Assembly (NCBI GenBank): GCA_027596075.1
Contig: JADGJC010000265.1
Location: 1 to 57,301, forward strand
Source of the DNA: Rhizophlyctis rosea
Taxonomy: Eukaryota > Chytridiomycota > Chytridiomycetes > Rhizophlyctidales > Rhizophlyctidaceae
DNA length: 57,301 nucleotides
Reading direction: 5' to 3'
Of this stretch, positions 8,120 through 19,500 are shown piece by piece (position 1 is the first letter of the stretch; the number at the start of each line of letters is the position of its first letter). Position numbers and translations under genes: made by a program. Under the pieces are notes generated by a model. The model made no database searches, had not been told where the DNA came from, and worked only from the letters and a program-made list of their open reading frames with translations.

Positions 8120-10207
8120 TTCGGTATATGGTTCTAAGCAAGGAGCCGGCACGAGTGCATTGAGACTTTGCGTAAACACGATATGCAATGAGAGACTCTC
8201 GAAAGACGCAAAACCGCACCCACCTTGTACGTCCAGTGCTGATGCGCACATACTCTAAAGCAGTATGAAGAAGGAGACTAATTCTGGAGAATTGTGCTGA
8301 ACCCGTATTTTTTTGGCAAATGTCTATGATCCAAACTCTCGAGGGAAGTGGTTCCCGGAGGAGCTCCCGACCTACATACTGATGACCCAGTGTTTGTTTT
8401 CACGAACGTCCTGCGCCACGGAGCAGCGTAAATCATTAGACGCTCGTGAGGACGAACATGCAACCACAAGAATCTGACAGTTACCTATTTTCGCAAAATT
8501 GGCACCGCCACACCATTCCTTTCCAAACATATTCGTGTCAGATCATGATCAATGTCGCTCATAAGAAAAATTTAAGACACAGTCTCTGTTTAGCAATTCA
8601 CTTGTAAATAGTCGGAAATCGCCGATGTGGGCGAATACTGCTGACGGGAGATGATGAAGATAGATGCATAGGCCTTGCTGATTGACCTAAGTCACCTAAC
8701 AACTTTGATAATTGGTGACGACTTCCAAAGCCTTCGCACGCAGGTCCCTAGTTCCCTCATCAATTCCTATCAAATGCTGCATCGCCGGCATTTGCCTTTG
8801 ATATTGCCCTCGAATATCTTCTCATCAAGTACAATCAATGAGAATTCAACCAACTTCAAGGTTGCGGCTTTCTTTACTTCTGCGTGAGGTGCAAAGCTTC
8901 CTCAACATGAATTTGAACTACCTGTGCATGGTTCAGCAGGGAAGTGGGGGATCTCCAATGGACCTAAAGAAAACGTGATCAATTGATTGATGTGAAAGAC
9001 TGGGAACTTAAACATTGATCTTAAAGCTGTGAGAAGGTGTCAGCTTCCTGGTGCTTCTCATTCCTAATACGGTTCTGGCGCGGGAAGATACCATAACGAC
9101 TCCAGGCTGTAACAGCTCAATCCCAAGTACAGCTCCGGGGAACTGGCCGGAGTAGGACCCAGCGCTGGTCCAGCCCCAGCACTGTCAACACCTATCCCAC
9201 AACGATGTCCACTTGCGCTGGAGATCAGCACTGACACCATTGCAGCCCCAGCGGCTTTCCAGGCCCCATCCAATGCCTATCCAGACCCTCTCCAGCGCTG
9301 GAGACCACTGCAGGAGGACAGTGGTGGGGTCCAGCACCCGGCCAGCACATGTCCAGCGATGTCCAGGACTGTTGTACAATGCTGGGCCAGCACAACCACT
9401 GGACCAGCGGTGGCCCAGCAGTGGTCATACAATCCTGGATGACCACTGGTCCAGTGGGGCATCGGACAATGGACACTCCTAGTACGTGGTTCCCAGAAGA
9501 GTGTCAACTCCTTCATCTTGAATTGGTAAGTGATGTTTTTTTTGTAGTCCACTCTGTGTCTATCGAGATAAACATCAAGTAACATGTGTTTCATCAATCA
9601 TGATCCGCATCGGCGGATTCAAGCAACCGTGACTTACGTAAGCCAGACTTGCGTCCTGGATGCAGGTCACATTGGCCATTGAATTGATTCCTCTATGCTA
9701 TGCTTGCTATACTATGCTATGCTTGAACTCCAGTAACTCCCGATCATACCATCATAAAGACCCTGATTCACGATCCACTTCCCTCTCCAACTTCGAACTA
9801 CGATCGCGATGGCCCATCAATCTGGCTTACTGTCCCATTCCCAACTTTCGGTTCGATGAGAACTAACCTCATCATCCCTTTTCCGTTCACTGGATCTGTC
9901 GGGTCGCCTCTTTCGCTGGCATATTAACTTTCCCAAACCGCAAAAACCTACACACCCTTGATATTACCGTTTCGCTACTTTGGGAGCCGGTGTCAGCTCG
10001 TTGCTCCGGGTTTTCATTTTGATCTCTTGCCATTGCATTGCTCTCCTCCCCCACGGGAGTTGTCATTGCATTGCTCTCCTCCCCCACGAGAACCATCCTG
10101 TCAGATTCAGTGGATTCCTTCTGCAGCAGCTATTTTGCCTGACCATCTGTGCATGTTGCCTGGCAATTTTCATCCCACATTCTTCCCATCCCGTCACATC
10201 ACGCCAA
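8120..10207. other. intergenic, minisatellite but no gene seen
   Basis: Short ORFs only, without recognisable content. The segment contains the CCAGC-rich minisatellite described separately and, at about 9,630, a palindromic CTTACGTAAG also present near 2,865. The last 300 bases before 10,208 should hold the promoter and leader of the receptor-phosphodiesterase gene; TATGCTATGC-type repeats occur at about 9,695-9,725 and two copies of a CATTGCATTGCTCTCCTCCCCCACG block at about 10,032 and 10,063. Confidence 0.5.
9064..9480. repeat. degenerate CCAGC-rich minisatellite
   Basis: About 400 bases with irregularly spaced CCAGC, CCAGCGCTGG, TCCAGC and CCACTGG(A/T)CCAG elements on both strands, giving overlapping chance ORFs in several frames. 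Many units are self-complementary, so the array could fold. It looks like an old, diverged tandem array rather than coding sequence. Confidence 0.6.
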
Positions 10208-13200
10208 ATGGCCTACGATGTTAGATGGCCCTCCCTAAGTCGAATATGGGCGCTTATCTTTATTCTCCGACCAACACCTGCTCTGGGACATGACCCTCCA
10301 CCACCATCTCCCACACAAGCATCAGCACCTATTCTTCACCGCCGCCAACTTACCACCAACCTCACAATAGCCTTTCCAGTCCCCACCTTATCGCCGGGCT
10401 ATCTCGCCATTTACGATACGATGCGCATGGCTGTTGATGACGTGATTTCACAGGGAATCCTACCAGGAGCTAACGTAAACTTGATCGTGAACCAAACTGG
10501 GACTACAAGGGGTTCCCTTATATCGACGGTCCTCACAGAGATAGTTCGACAAACGAGTATCGCCATTATCGGTAGGTTTCTTGGACCATATCATGGCAGC
10601 CCGAAGTCAGACATATATTGGTGCTGCCTTCTTTTCCTGCTATCTGACTGGACTTCTTACAGCACCGGGCGCCCAGTCTATAGACATAGCATGGACGGCA
10701 TCCTTGTACAACGTTCCCACATGTGAAGGATCCAGTAAGTGGTCGATTAATCTTTGCCACGAGCGGCTAAATAGTGACACCTGCTTTCGAATTCCTCCAT
10801 TTGTCCGCATATCATCCAAACTCGCTTTATTCAGTCTCTTACGTGGATCTTGAGCACGCCACCACTCCATCTCTTATGTCTACAGTACCATCACGGTCGG
10901 AATGGTTGAATAGTGTCGGAAGGTTTATGCGGACGCAGGGGTGGACGTGGTATGCACTTGTTGGGGTATTGCCGGATACCACAGGTAGGATGAGATTCGC
11001 TCGCATATAAGTCGGCAACAGGAGCTTTTGCCTCAAATGACAGCCAACACAACGGCACTACATTTTGATCTCATATTTTCGCCGAACCTACCCAGAAACA
11101 TCATTCCTCCCAAACCTCGCCGTTTCAGCCGTAAATAGTGGAATAACACCCACATGTATCTACTCGATATTGGTCACCTCTGATTCCACGTCCGCATCCA
11201 CATCCCTCTTGACACCCTCGCAGTCTTCCACAAACTTCACCACAGCAACACCTACTCCTATAGCAAGCTTTAGCGCCACCACTAGTATATTGAGCAACTC
11301 AACTGATGATCAGTGGACGGCGAAATTTCAAAAGGTTTTGGGAGAGGTGGTGATTAGTAAGGCGGCTGTGGTTGTGTATGTGGGACAGGAGAGTAGGTTT
11401 TTGACCATGATGCGGACTGCTAGGTATGTTCGGTTGAGGTTGGGAGGAGTCAGGACCCATTTGAAAATCTGGCGGTCTTTCATAATTGCGGAACGGAAAA
11501 GCGTGAATGGTTTGGACGAGGTGTTTGTGGTCAGAAGTGGAGAGGGGAAAGAGTTGCAAGAACCGACAAGAGACAAGAAGTGCCAGTCAGTGCTTATATG
11601 TTACACGGGACCTCAGGCGACGTCTCGGAAACTACGAAGCTTGTAGATTTGTGGGAGTCAATTTGCGGAATACCCCAATTGCAACACTCACCCATCACAC
11701 CCACTCCCATCCAGATCACTAAATCTTCTTACCGCCGACCGGATCTGGATAGTGCCTGGACCAGTTTTTCGCTACATACTCAACTCCACGGATTCCGACC
11801 TCCCTTCTTTACTCGAAGGCGTCATCGTGGTGGGCACAGCGGGTGGCACAGGTGCCGTGTTTGACAGTGTAGCAGCCCGATGGAATGATACAAGCGTCAT
11901 AGCACGGTAGGTACTCATCACGTGGGTTTCCAGCGGACTGAGACGCAGACCCGGAGATTGCTCTTGTTGATTTTCAGGTAAACCCTGTTTTTCCGTTCCA
12001 GGTATCCAGGTATCCAGCTGTATCCTTATCCCACACCACCCTTAATGTAAGCTGTTTGATATTCATGGCATGCAATACGTCTGCATGTGTGTGCGCCGTC
12101 CATCTTGACATTTTGTGTCGCACATGTCAGGTATTACCGCACGTGTATTGAAGTTCTTCTAAATGGTTATCATCGAGTGAGTTCCTGATGCAAAGAACAA
12201 CTTGATCCCACCCAATATCACTAATTTTCAGCCCCTCCACAGAAACTCCTCGCAAACCCCAGCCTAAGCCTGGCCGACCTTTCCAAAGGCTACAACGGCA
12301 CCACTGTCCAGACCATCTCCGTTCCCTCCGACTTCATCATGCCCGATCTCCTCACCAGCACAGGACCTGCAATATTTGACCCAAATTACGGCGACCGGGC
12401 AGGGATGTTTGATTTGTTTTATATGGATAGTGATAAGAATCCTGTGCGGTTTGGTGGGATTGGATTGGATGGAATTCCGAATATCACGGGACAACTTGTA
12501 TTTAGGGGCGGCGTTGTTACGCCGCCGGAGGATATCATTGGAAAGAAGAAGTTTGGTGAGTTCTTCTTGTGATTGTGAGAGTGAAGTTACTGGACGGCGT
12601 TGTTTCTGATATGCGTTTTGCTCTAACTTCATGCAAACAATGTTTGACAGATTGGGCCGCAAAAATCCTAGCACCAGTATTAGTCTGCCTAGCAGTATTA
12701 GGGATGATCCTAGCCGGATTTTGCATCCGACGGAGAAGAAAAGGACGGCAGGAACAAGAGCTTTTGAACTTGAAAGCCAAAGGCCTAGTGAACGCCCCAA
12801 AAATGGAAGTAAACGCACCCGCCCAACGCGCCATCGAACTTTTAAAGGGAATACAAACCCGACGGAAGAACACGCTATCGCCTGGAGATATTGAGTTCCT
12901 ACTAGGCGTTTTGACGTCCGGCGAAGGGGGATTCACGCCAGATATGATACGGATGACGGGAGGGGCGAATATCGATGAGGAGTCCAGAGCATTCATTAAT
13001 GATATGGTGTTGGGAAGTCGAAGGACGGGAAGTAACCCGTATAGCACGACGAGTGGACAACCTAGTGCGGTTTGGCCACCTCCTGGGAGTGGGGTTGGGG
13101 TGATGAGTAGAGGAGGTTCAGAAAGTAGTGATCGACACGCCATGAGTCTTCATGCCCAACACTCCACATCAATATCCCAACCCCCGGGCACTACTACAGC

Positions 13201-15826
13201 ATCAACAAACCCCATCTCACCCCCTACGTCAACCTCACCCGGTCCCCTACGCGCCCTTTCCCATCGTCAATCTCTAAGCGACTTCACCCAACCCAACACC
13301 GACTCCGCATCCCTTCTCCCTGCCCTGCCGTCCTTCACCTCCCCAAAACCTAGCGAAAGAGAGATCAGGAAAATGAGTGTCACAAGGCCAAGAGGGGAGA
13401 ACTTGAGTTTCAGTTCAGAGCATCCGCCCAGTGCTGGACATTCAGCACAGCCCTCGACGCATCAGATGCCGTACATGTATGCTAGTGGGTATTTGGTGAC
13501 GAGTGACCATAGGCCCAGTCATGATATGACGCCTCATCCTATAAAAGGTGGGTTTTTGCGACTAGTTTTTTTCCCAGTGGCGTGCATGTGTTTCGGGAGT
13601 TTTCTGTGTCTTCGTCCGACGTTTTGCGCAACCCCTTGCCCCCAACATCTCATGTGTCTCCTCTGTCGCAGGCCTGGAAACACTCGACGTTCAAAAAATC
13701 AGAGACTACCTCGACTTGTGGTACCATAGCTGGAACTTTGATATGTTCCTGTTCAATGAAATGACCGGGGGTCACCCACTATATTTCTCGGCGCTCTATG
13801 CATTTCAGGCTAGTGGCGTTCTAGCACAATTCCAGGTCGATCTGAATAAATTCAAACATTGGATCTTGGTAAGTTATTTCATCCCACTACTTCCTGAGTT
13901 ACCTTACCTGTTACTGATCGCATTCGTGATCGTCACTGACCCCGAACATGGAAAAAGTTGATAGAATCCAATTACCACTCACATCCATATCATAACGCAA
14001 TCCATGCGTCGGACGTGTTGCATGGGCTGGGGTATCTAATTTTGGAGGATCCGATGGGCCAGAGTTATTCGCCTTTGGAGACTATGGCGGGAATGCTGGC
14101 GGCGGTAGGGCATGATATTGATCATCCGGTATGCTGCTGATGGTTTGTTTCTTTGAGAGTGGAAAGTTGGGCTAGGTGTTTTGTTTCGAGGACAACGGAC
14201 TAACAGGATGGACTTACGCGGAAATGGCAGGGGTTGAACAATAACTTCATCGTCAAGAGCCATCATCCGTTGGCGCTGTTATATAGGTAGGTTTTGGTTG
14301 GAGGGCGGGGTGCGCATTTTAAGTGGCTCTCGGACGGATTAATTGGGCAGCTAATCATCTTCCTTTTGGTCAACCTCTCAATTCACCAGTGATACATCAG
14401 TCCTTGAATTCCACCACGCTGCGCATTTTTTTCGAATATCCCATAAGTCCCCACACAACATATTTGCAGATTTCACGGCGGAAGAGTATGAAGAGATTCG
14501 TAAAATCATTATCCGGTTGATTTTAGCTACTGATATGGCAAAGGTGGGATTTAAATCGAGTCAAGGATGAACACCAATTTTGGCTTACGATCAAATCCAA
14601 TGCAATATCAGCACTTTGAGTACCTTTCAAAATTTCGATCAAAACTCACCGCCTCTACCCCACATTCAAACGCAACAACCCCGACAATCCTTCCAATCAT
14701 CAACTCCCATTCATCCGTTCCACAAGCACCTCCAGCCCTATCTCTCCAACATCCCGAAAACCGTCTCGTAGTCCTTGAAATGGGCATGAAGTGCGCCGAC
14801 CTCGCCAATCCCTCAAAAACCTTCGCCCTCTCCAGCAAATGGACTGAAGTGATCATGGAAGAGTTCTTCCGACAAGGCGACAAGGAGCGCGCGATGGGTT
14901 TACCAATATCTCAATTCATGGACCGGACCGCAACAAATGTCGGGAAATGCCAAATTGGGTTCATCGATTTCCTGGTAGCGCCTATGTATGAGGCGTGGAA
15001 TTTGTTCTCTGGGGGTTCGGAAAAAACCGGGAGAATGTACGCGGAGGTGCTCAAGAATCGGAATAAGTGGGCTGGGTTGAGTAATTCAGCACAATTGAAG
15101 GAGCAGGAGAAGAGGGAGCAAGGCGGTGGTGGGGCATCTGGGGATGATAGAGATAGAGACCCATCTACATCAGTATCCTCACCGCGAGATAGTGCCAAAC
15201 CTCCAGATCGAATTTCGCGCTCCAAAGGCAACAGCTCGCGGACAGCTCCCAGCGGCTTTGGAGGGCTTGGAGAAATGATTGGTGGGATTGTGGGGTCTAT
15301 ACCCGGGCCTTCGCAACTATTCGGGGGCGGAGGAGGTGGTGCGGATCGAGCAGGAAGTGCTTCTCCAGCTTTCGACCGAAAATCCAGATCTATTGATACT
15401 TCAACAAGTAGTCTTTCTGTCCGACAGATCGGGGGTATCACCATTCGACGCAAGAAGGAGGCAGGGTCAATGAGTGCGCCGGAGCGGGGAAACAAGAGCT
15501 TGGAACGGAGGAACAAAGAAGGTGAACAGAGTGGAAGAGAGCGAAGCCGGGACCGCGAGCGTAGACATCGAAGCGAGAGGCATGAGAGGGGTGGACCGAG
15601 TGAAGCGGAAGTGGAGGAAGGGGTAGGCATGGACGAGCGTGTGGGACATAGTTATCATTTGAGTGCACGAAGTCTTCAGGATGGAGGGAAGGGGCTGAGA
15701 GAAAGTGGCGCGGAAATGGGAAGTAAGAAGATGAGCCAGGCTGCATCTGAGGGTTTGGAGGGCGGAGTTTCAGGTGTTGGGTCCGACATCTTTGAGAAGG
15801 GCGATAAAGGAGAGTTTTGCGGTTAG
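10208..15826 (+). CDS. ANF-receptor/TM/cyclic nucleotide phosphodiesterase
   Basis: Predicted 1,399-aa type I membrane enzyme. Exons: 10208-10571, 10663-10734, 10835-10984, 11096-11423, 11715-11906, 12002-12046, 12131-12176, 12243-12555, 12651-13547, 13672-13868, 13958-14128, 14231-14286, 14390-14543, 14612-15826; all junctions GT-AG and in phase. Order: signal peptide (1-27), a type I periplasmic-binding/ANF-receptor-like ectodomain (about 45-495; VPTLSPGYLAIYDTMRMAVDD, STVPSRSEW, WIVPGPVFRYIL), one membrane helix (about 509-529) followed by RRRRK, a 270-residue linker, then a class I PDE domain (about 803-1130). PDE residues present: HNxxHxxDV (880-888), HDIDHPGLNNNF (920-931), TDMAKH, CADLANPSK and the invariant Gln in QIGFIDF. 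The tail is charged and disordered. It should hydrolyse cAMP and/or cGMP under control of an outside ligand; specificity cannot be read here. The 291-base fourth intron could hide another exon. Confidence 0.85.
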
Positions 15827-16515
15827 TCCGGTGAGATTTGGAATTTGTCGGTCGGGTGTACCTGAGAGGTTGGGAGAGTTATATGGATTTCGTTGATTTT
15901 GAGGGCCGGTAGGTATAGCGAAAGGGAAGAAATGCGGGAAGGCATGATTAGGGCAAATGCTGGACTTTTGCCACCCCTTTGGTGTTGACGCTTACTTTTA
16001 ATCTGGATGATTGCTTTTTTCCGTTTTGCTACTTATGTAATGAATAATACTTCCTCTCTTGGCTGCTGGCTTATCTGAAGTTTGCCCGCATAAACATCTT
16101 GGAAGGAAAATGCTCGAAGAGTGCGGAGTCTTCATGAGAAATATGTCTTTTGGGGCTTCGTCATCGTGCCTTTAAAAATTGATTTCCGGGCATGGGCATG
16201 CAGGTAGTTTTCCCCACTTTCACTCCTTCAAGCCTCGAATTGGAGGCTAATCATCACACCCGATAATTGCGACTCCTGGCGCATGAAGAGAGAATGAAGG
16301 ACATGTATCTACAGCTAGGTTGTCCGGATTGCGCGCACACCGCAATCGGCCAGCGGTTCAGATGTTGACCACAAAATCCTTTGCAAAGTTTTGAGAGCGA
16401 AATCTCAGGAGTGAATGGTTGGCCTTGTTTACAAAATCTCTAGCTTGAAAGTCATTTGTCAATGAAATTCGCCTCGGCAAGAGGAAGGAAAATTTTGCCT
16501 TAGCTGTATCAACCT
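15827..16515. other. convergent 3' intergenic region
   Basis: Lies between the stops of the receptor-phosphodiesterase and the class C GPCR. It should contain both 3' untranslated regions. I see no ORF or RNA gene. Confidence 0.6.
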
Positions 16516-19500
16516 TCATATGGCACTTGAACTCCTCAAACGATTAAAAAGATTGGTAGTAGATCCCTTTCCCCTTGTCTGCCGAACTCCATCGCCTCCG
16601 CCTCCTTCACCCATCTCCATCCTCGCGGACGCACTAATAACCCCACCATCCAAGGTCGACCCTGTGCCAGCTTTCCCCATCCCCAACCCACCAAACCCAG
16701 ATGCAGTCCCTGAGGAATTCTTCAAGTCGTCCAAATAAGTTGGCGGACTCATACTGGCTGTCATGTGGGGAACTTTGCCGTCACGTAAATCACTTCTGAT
16801 CGCACTCTGGTTGACTCGACTGACGCTATCACGGATGCTAGGAGCATTGATGATGTTTGCTGCCATGAGGAGTTTGGGGACAGCAAAGATAAGGGTTGAA
16901 AGGACGGTTGCTAGGAAAGTCCCTAAGCCTATCAGAAGGAGCCTGTTGTGTTGTGAAAAGGAAGGAAAAGATCAGAAAGTGACCAAGGAGTGCATCAACC
17001 AAGAACGTATCAGTGAATCCTTACGAAATTTGAGCTTCTTGGACCACTATTGGAGGATTAGGACGTCAGCACTAACTTCAAGAATGCCCAGCTGACTGTA
17101 GGTAAAAGCAAACTACGTACGTTGTAGCACTGGTACAATGACAATGGTCACCACCGAAATCAGAAGAATAGCAGATGCCGTGAATAAGCTTTCATTGAAG
17201 CCTGTAAATCAACCGAACGCGATATCAGGATCTCCGTTCGCTTCGAACTGCATAATGAAACTCACTGGAAATGACATTGCGAGTTCGGACTGCAAAGATG
17301 GCAGCTGCTACCATGATCAGACCATTATACTGTACGGATGTCGTGTTTGGTCAGTGGCCAATAGAGAACTCACTAATGGATGCACAAGGAAGCATTTTTG
17401 ATCTTGACTAACCAGATACAGCAAGGCCGTAGGTACCGGGTGCAAGACTGGACAGTCTTCCTGGGTCAATACGAAATTTGTATTTGGCAGCGTTGTCGTT
17501 CGTGATCCATCTCGCTTCACAACCAAGAACTGATAGAGCTGTGCAAGAAAGCTGATTAGCTCTTGAGATTTCTCATCTTAGAGACGCACCCATCCATCGT
17601 ACCAAGCACAGTACTATATTCCCCAAGTCAATATATAGAATCCAGAGCATGAGCACTTTAGACTTTATAACCACAAGCTCCCCTTTGCCGGCGCCCCGGA
17701 AAATACGGTCGATGCGGTAGGATTTCATTGCCAACGAGCCAAGGAGGCTCGAAAACCCGACCGAAAAGAACCAGTCTATTTGGTGATTTGTTGTCCCTGT
17801 GCAATCATGAATGTGGTAGGCATAGTGACTCACATGTTCCGAAGCATTGAAACCATCCAAGTTTCCCATCAAAACTGATGCGCATGATGACAGATAGAAG
17901 CGTTCCTATCCCACCTGTAGGTTGAATCGCATGAGATTGGGTGCATTTCGCACCAGGCTTTTCAGCATGGGGCTTACCCAACATAATAATCAAACTAGGC
18001 CCTACAGCCGCTGCCCGAATGACTTCCGTATTGCGATACCAGAAGAATCCCGCCATAAGAAGTAACTCAACAATGATGCCCAGGATGGAAACGGCAAGCA
18101 TCCCTCGGCCGATTGTTGATGTGTGGAAGATTTGACTACTGGGCAGGTAATTTTGGATGGAAGCGGGAGGTTGCTCAGCTGTGACAAGATCGGTGCGACA
18201 GATGTTATCGATGTTGGCGACCCATGTGTAGTTGACCGTCACATGGTTGTTTGATATGTTGTCAATAAGGGTGACGTTCCACTGGTCTTTTGTGCACGGT
18301 GGTCTGCTGTCCCAATTTACCGTCTATGGCAGATGTACAACTTATTAACCTCCCTGATGTCGCTGTGCAAAAGTGATATGGCTCACTTACGTAGCAAGCT
18401 TTGTCAATCGCACGTTGTACAGTCCAGTTCTGAAAATAAATGACAGTTCCAGACGACTCTTTCATATCAATATTCTGCCCCAGTGACAAACCTTGAAGAT
18501 GATCCTCAAGAAGGCAAGGTACTAATAATGATGGTGGTAGTTGGTCTACCATCAAATCGAAGTTCACATTTGGCTTACCATTGGATCATCTTGGGAGATC
18601 TTAGACCACCCAGGCTTCTGCTCCGCTGGATATCCCGCAAATGTAGCGTGATCTTAATGAACAATCTCGTACGTCAGTGTCCTCAAATACACATACAAGA
18701 GGAAGCGTCCCAGCTCACCCATCAGTCCGTAGTCAAACATCCTCGCGCCGACCTGGTTTCATGTCAAGGACTTTGCACACAATACCCTTCCGCTCACCAA
18801 AACTTACCGATAGTTCTGGCGCATACCGTGCAGACTTCCAAGCCGAGGTTCCATGCGTATTTTGCGGAACATTCACTGCGAGACCTTCATTATTGCCAAT
18901 TGCAAGCAACAAGGCCTCATATGAAATGTCAATATCCCGTGCACTTGTGGGGATACCAGCCAATATGGCCTGTGCATATGATGTGCCAGTTGGTGGATAG
19001 ATTTCCTGGCAACTGGCTTGCAAGCAATTCTCCTCATCAAAGCCTGTTGAAAGTGAGTGGGCATCACCGTGTAGATTCACTATGTGTGCCACTGTGGCTG
19101 CTTACCTTGAGTTACGACTGGCCCATTCCAGGCAGGGTGATCAAGAGTCGGGAACCACTCCGCATCATCATCAGCCATCCATAGATCGAAATCTGTTCGG
19201 TTTCGAGGCACCAAATTCTGCATCAGGTCCGGTTTGCTTTTCCACTTCACGCTGTGTTGCACAACGTTCAGTGTCCCGTTACGTTGTGATGAATCCTCCA
19301 AGGTAGGGTTTTGCAAGGCATACATTGTCTCATTCAGAGCCTTTTCAAAGTGTTCATCCATGCCACAACGACCATCCGCTGTGAAGAAGGAACCTGCATT
19401 CCAAAGCAAAAATCAGCGTTGGTGAAGACGTCAAAAAGGCTGAGCACTGACCAACACTAACCTCCCCAAAATGCACTCATTTTTGCTGCCAAGACCGTCT

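Noticed and set aside
9185..9597. Overlapping ORFs on both strands in the CCAGC array
   Set aside because: They are open in several frames because of repeat composition and encode only repeated Gly/Pro/Trp-type sequence.
10208..15826. Receptor guanylate cyclase
   Set aside because: The ectodomain and single helix suggested it at first, but the cytoplasmic domain has HD-type PDE motifs and no cyclase catalytic residues.
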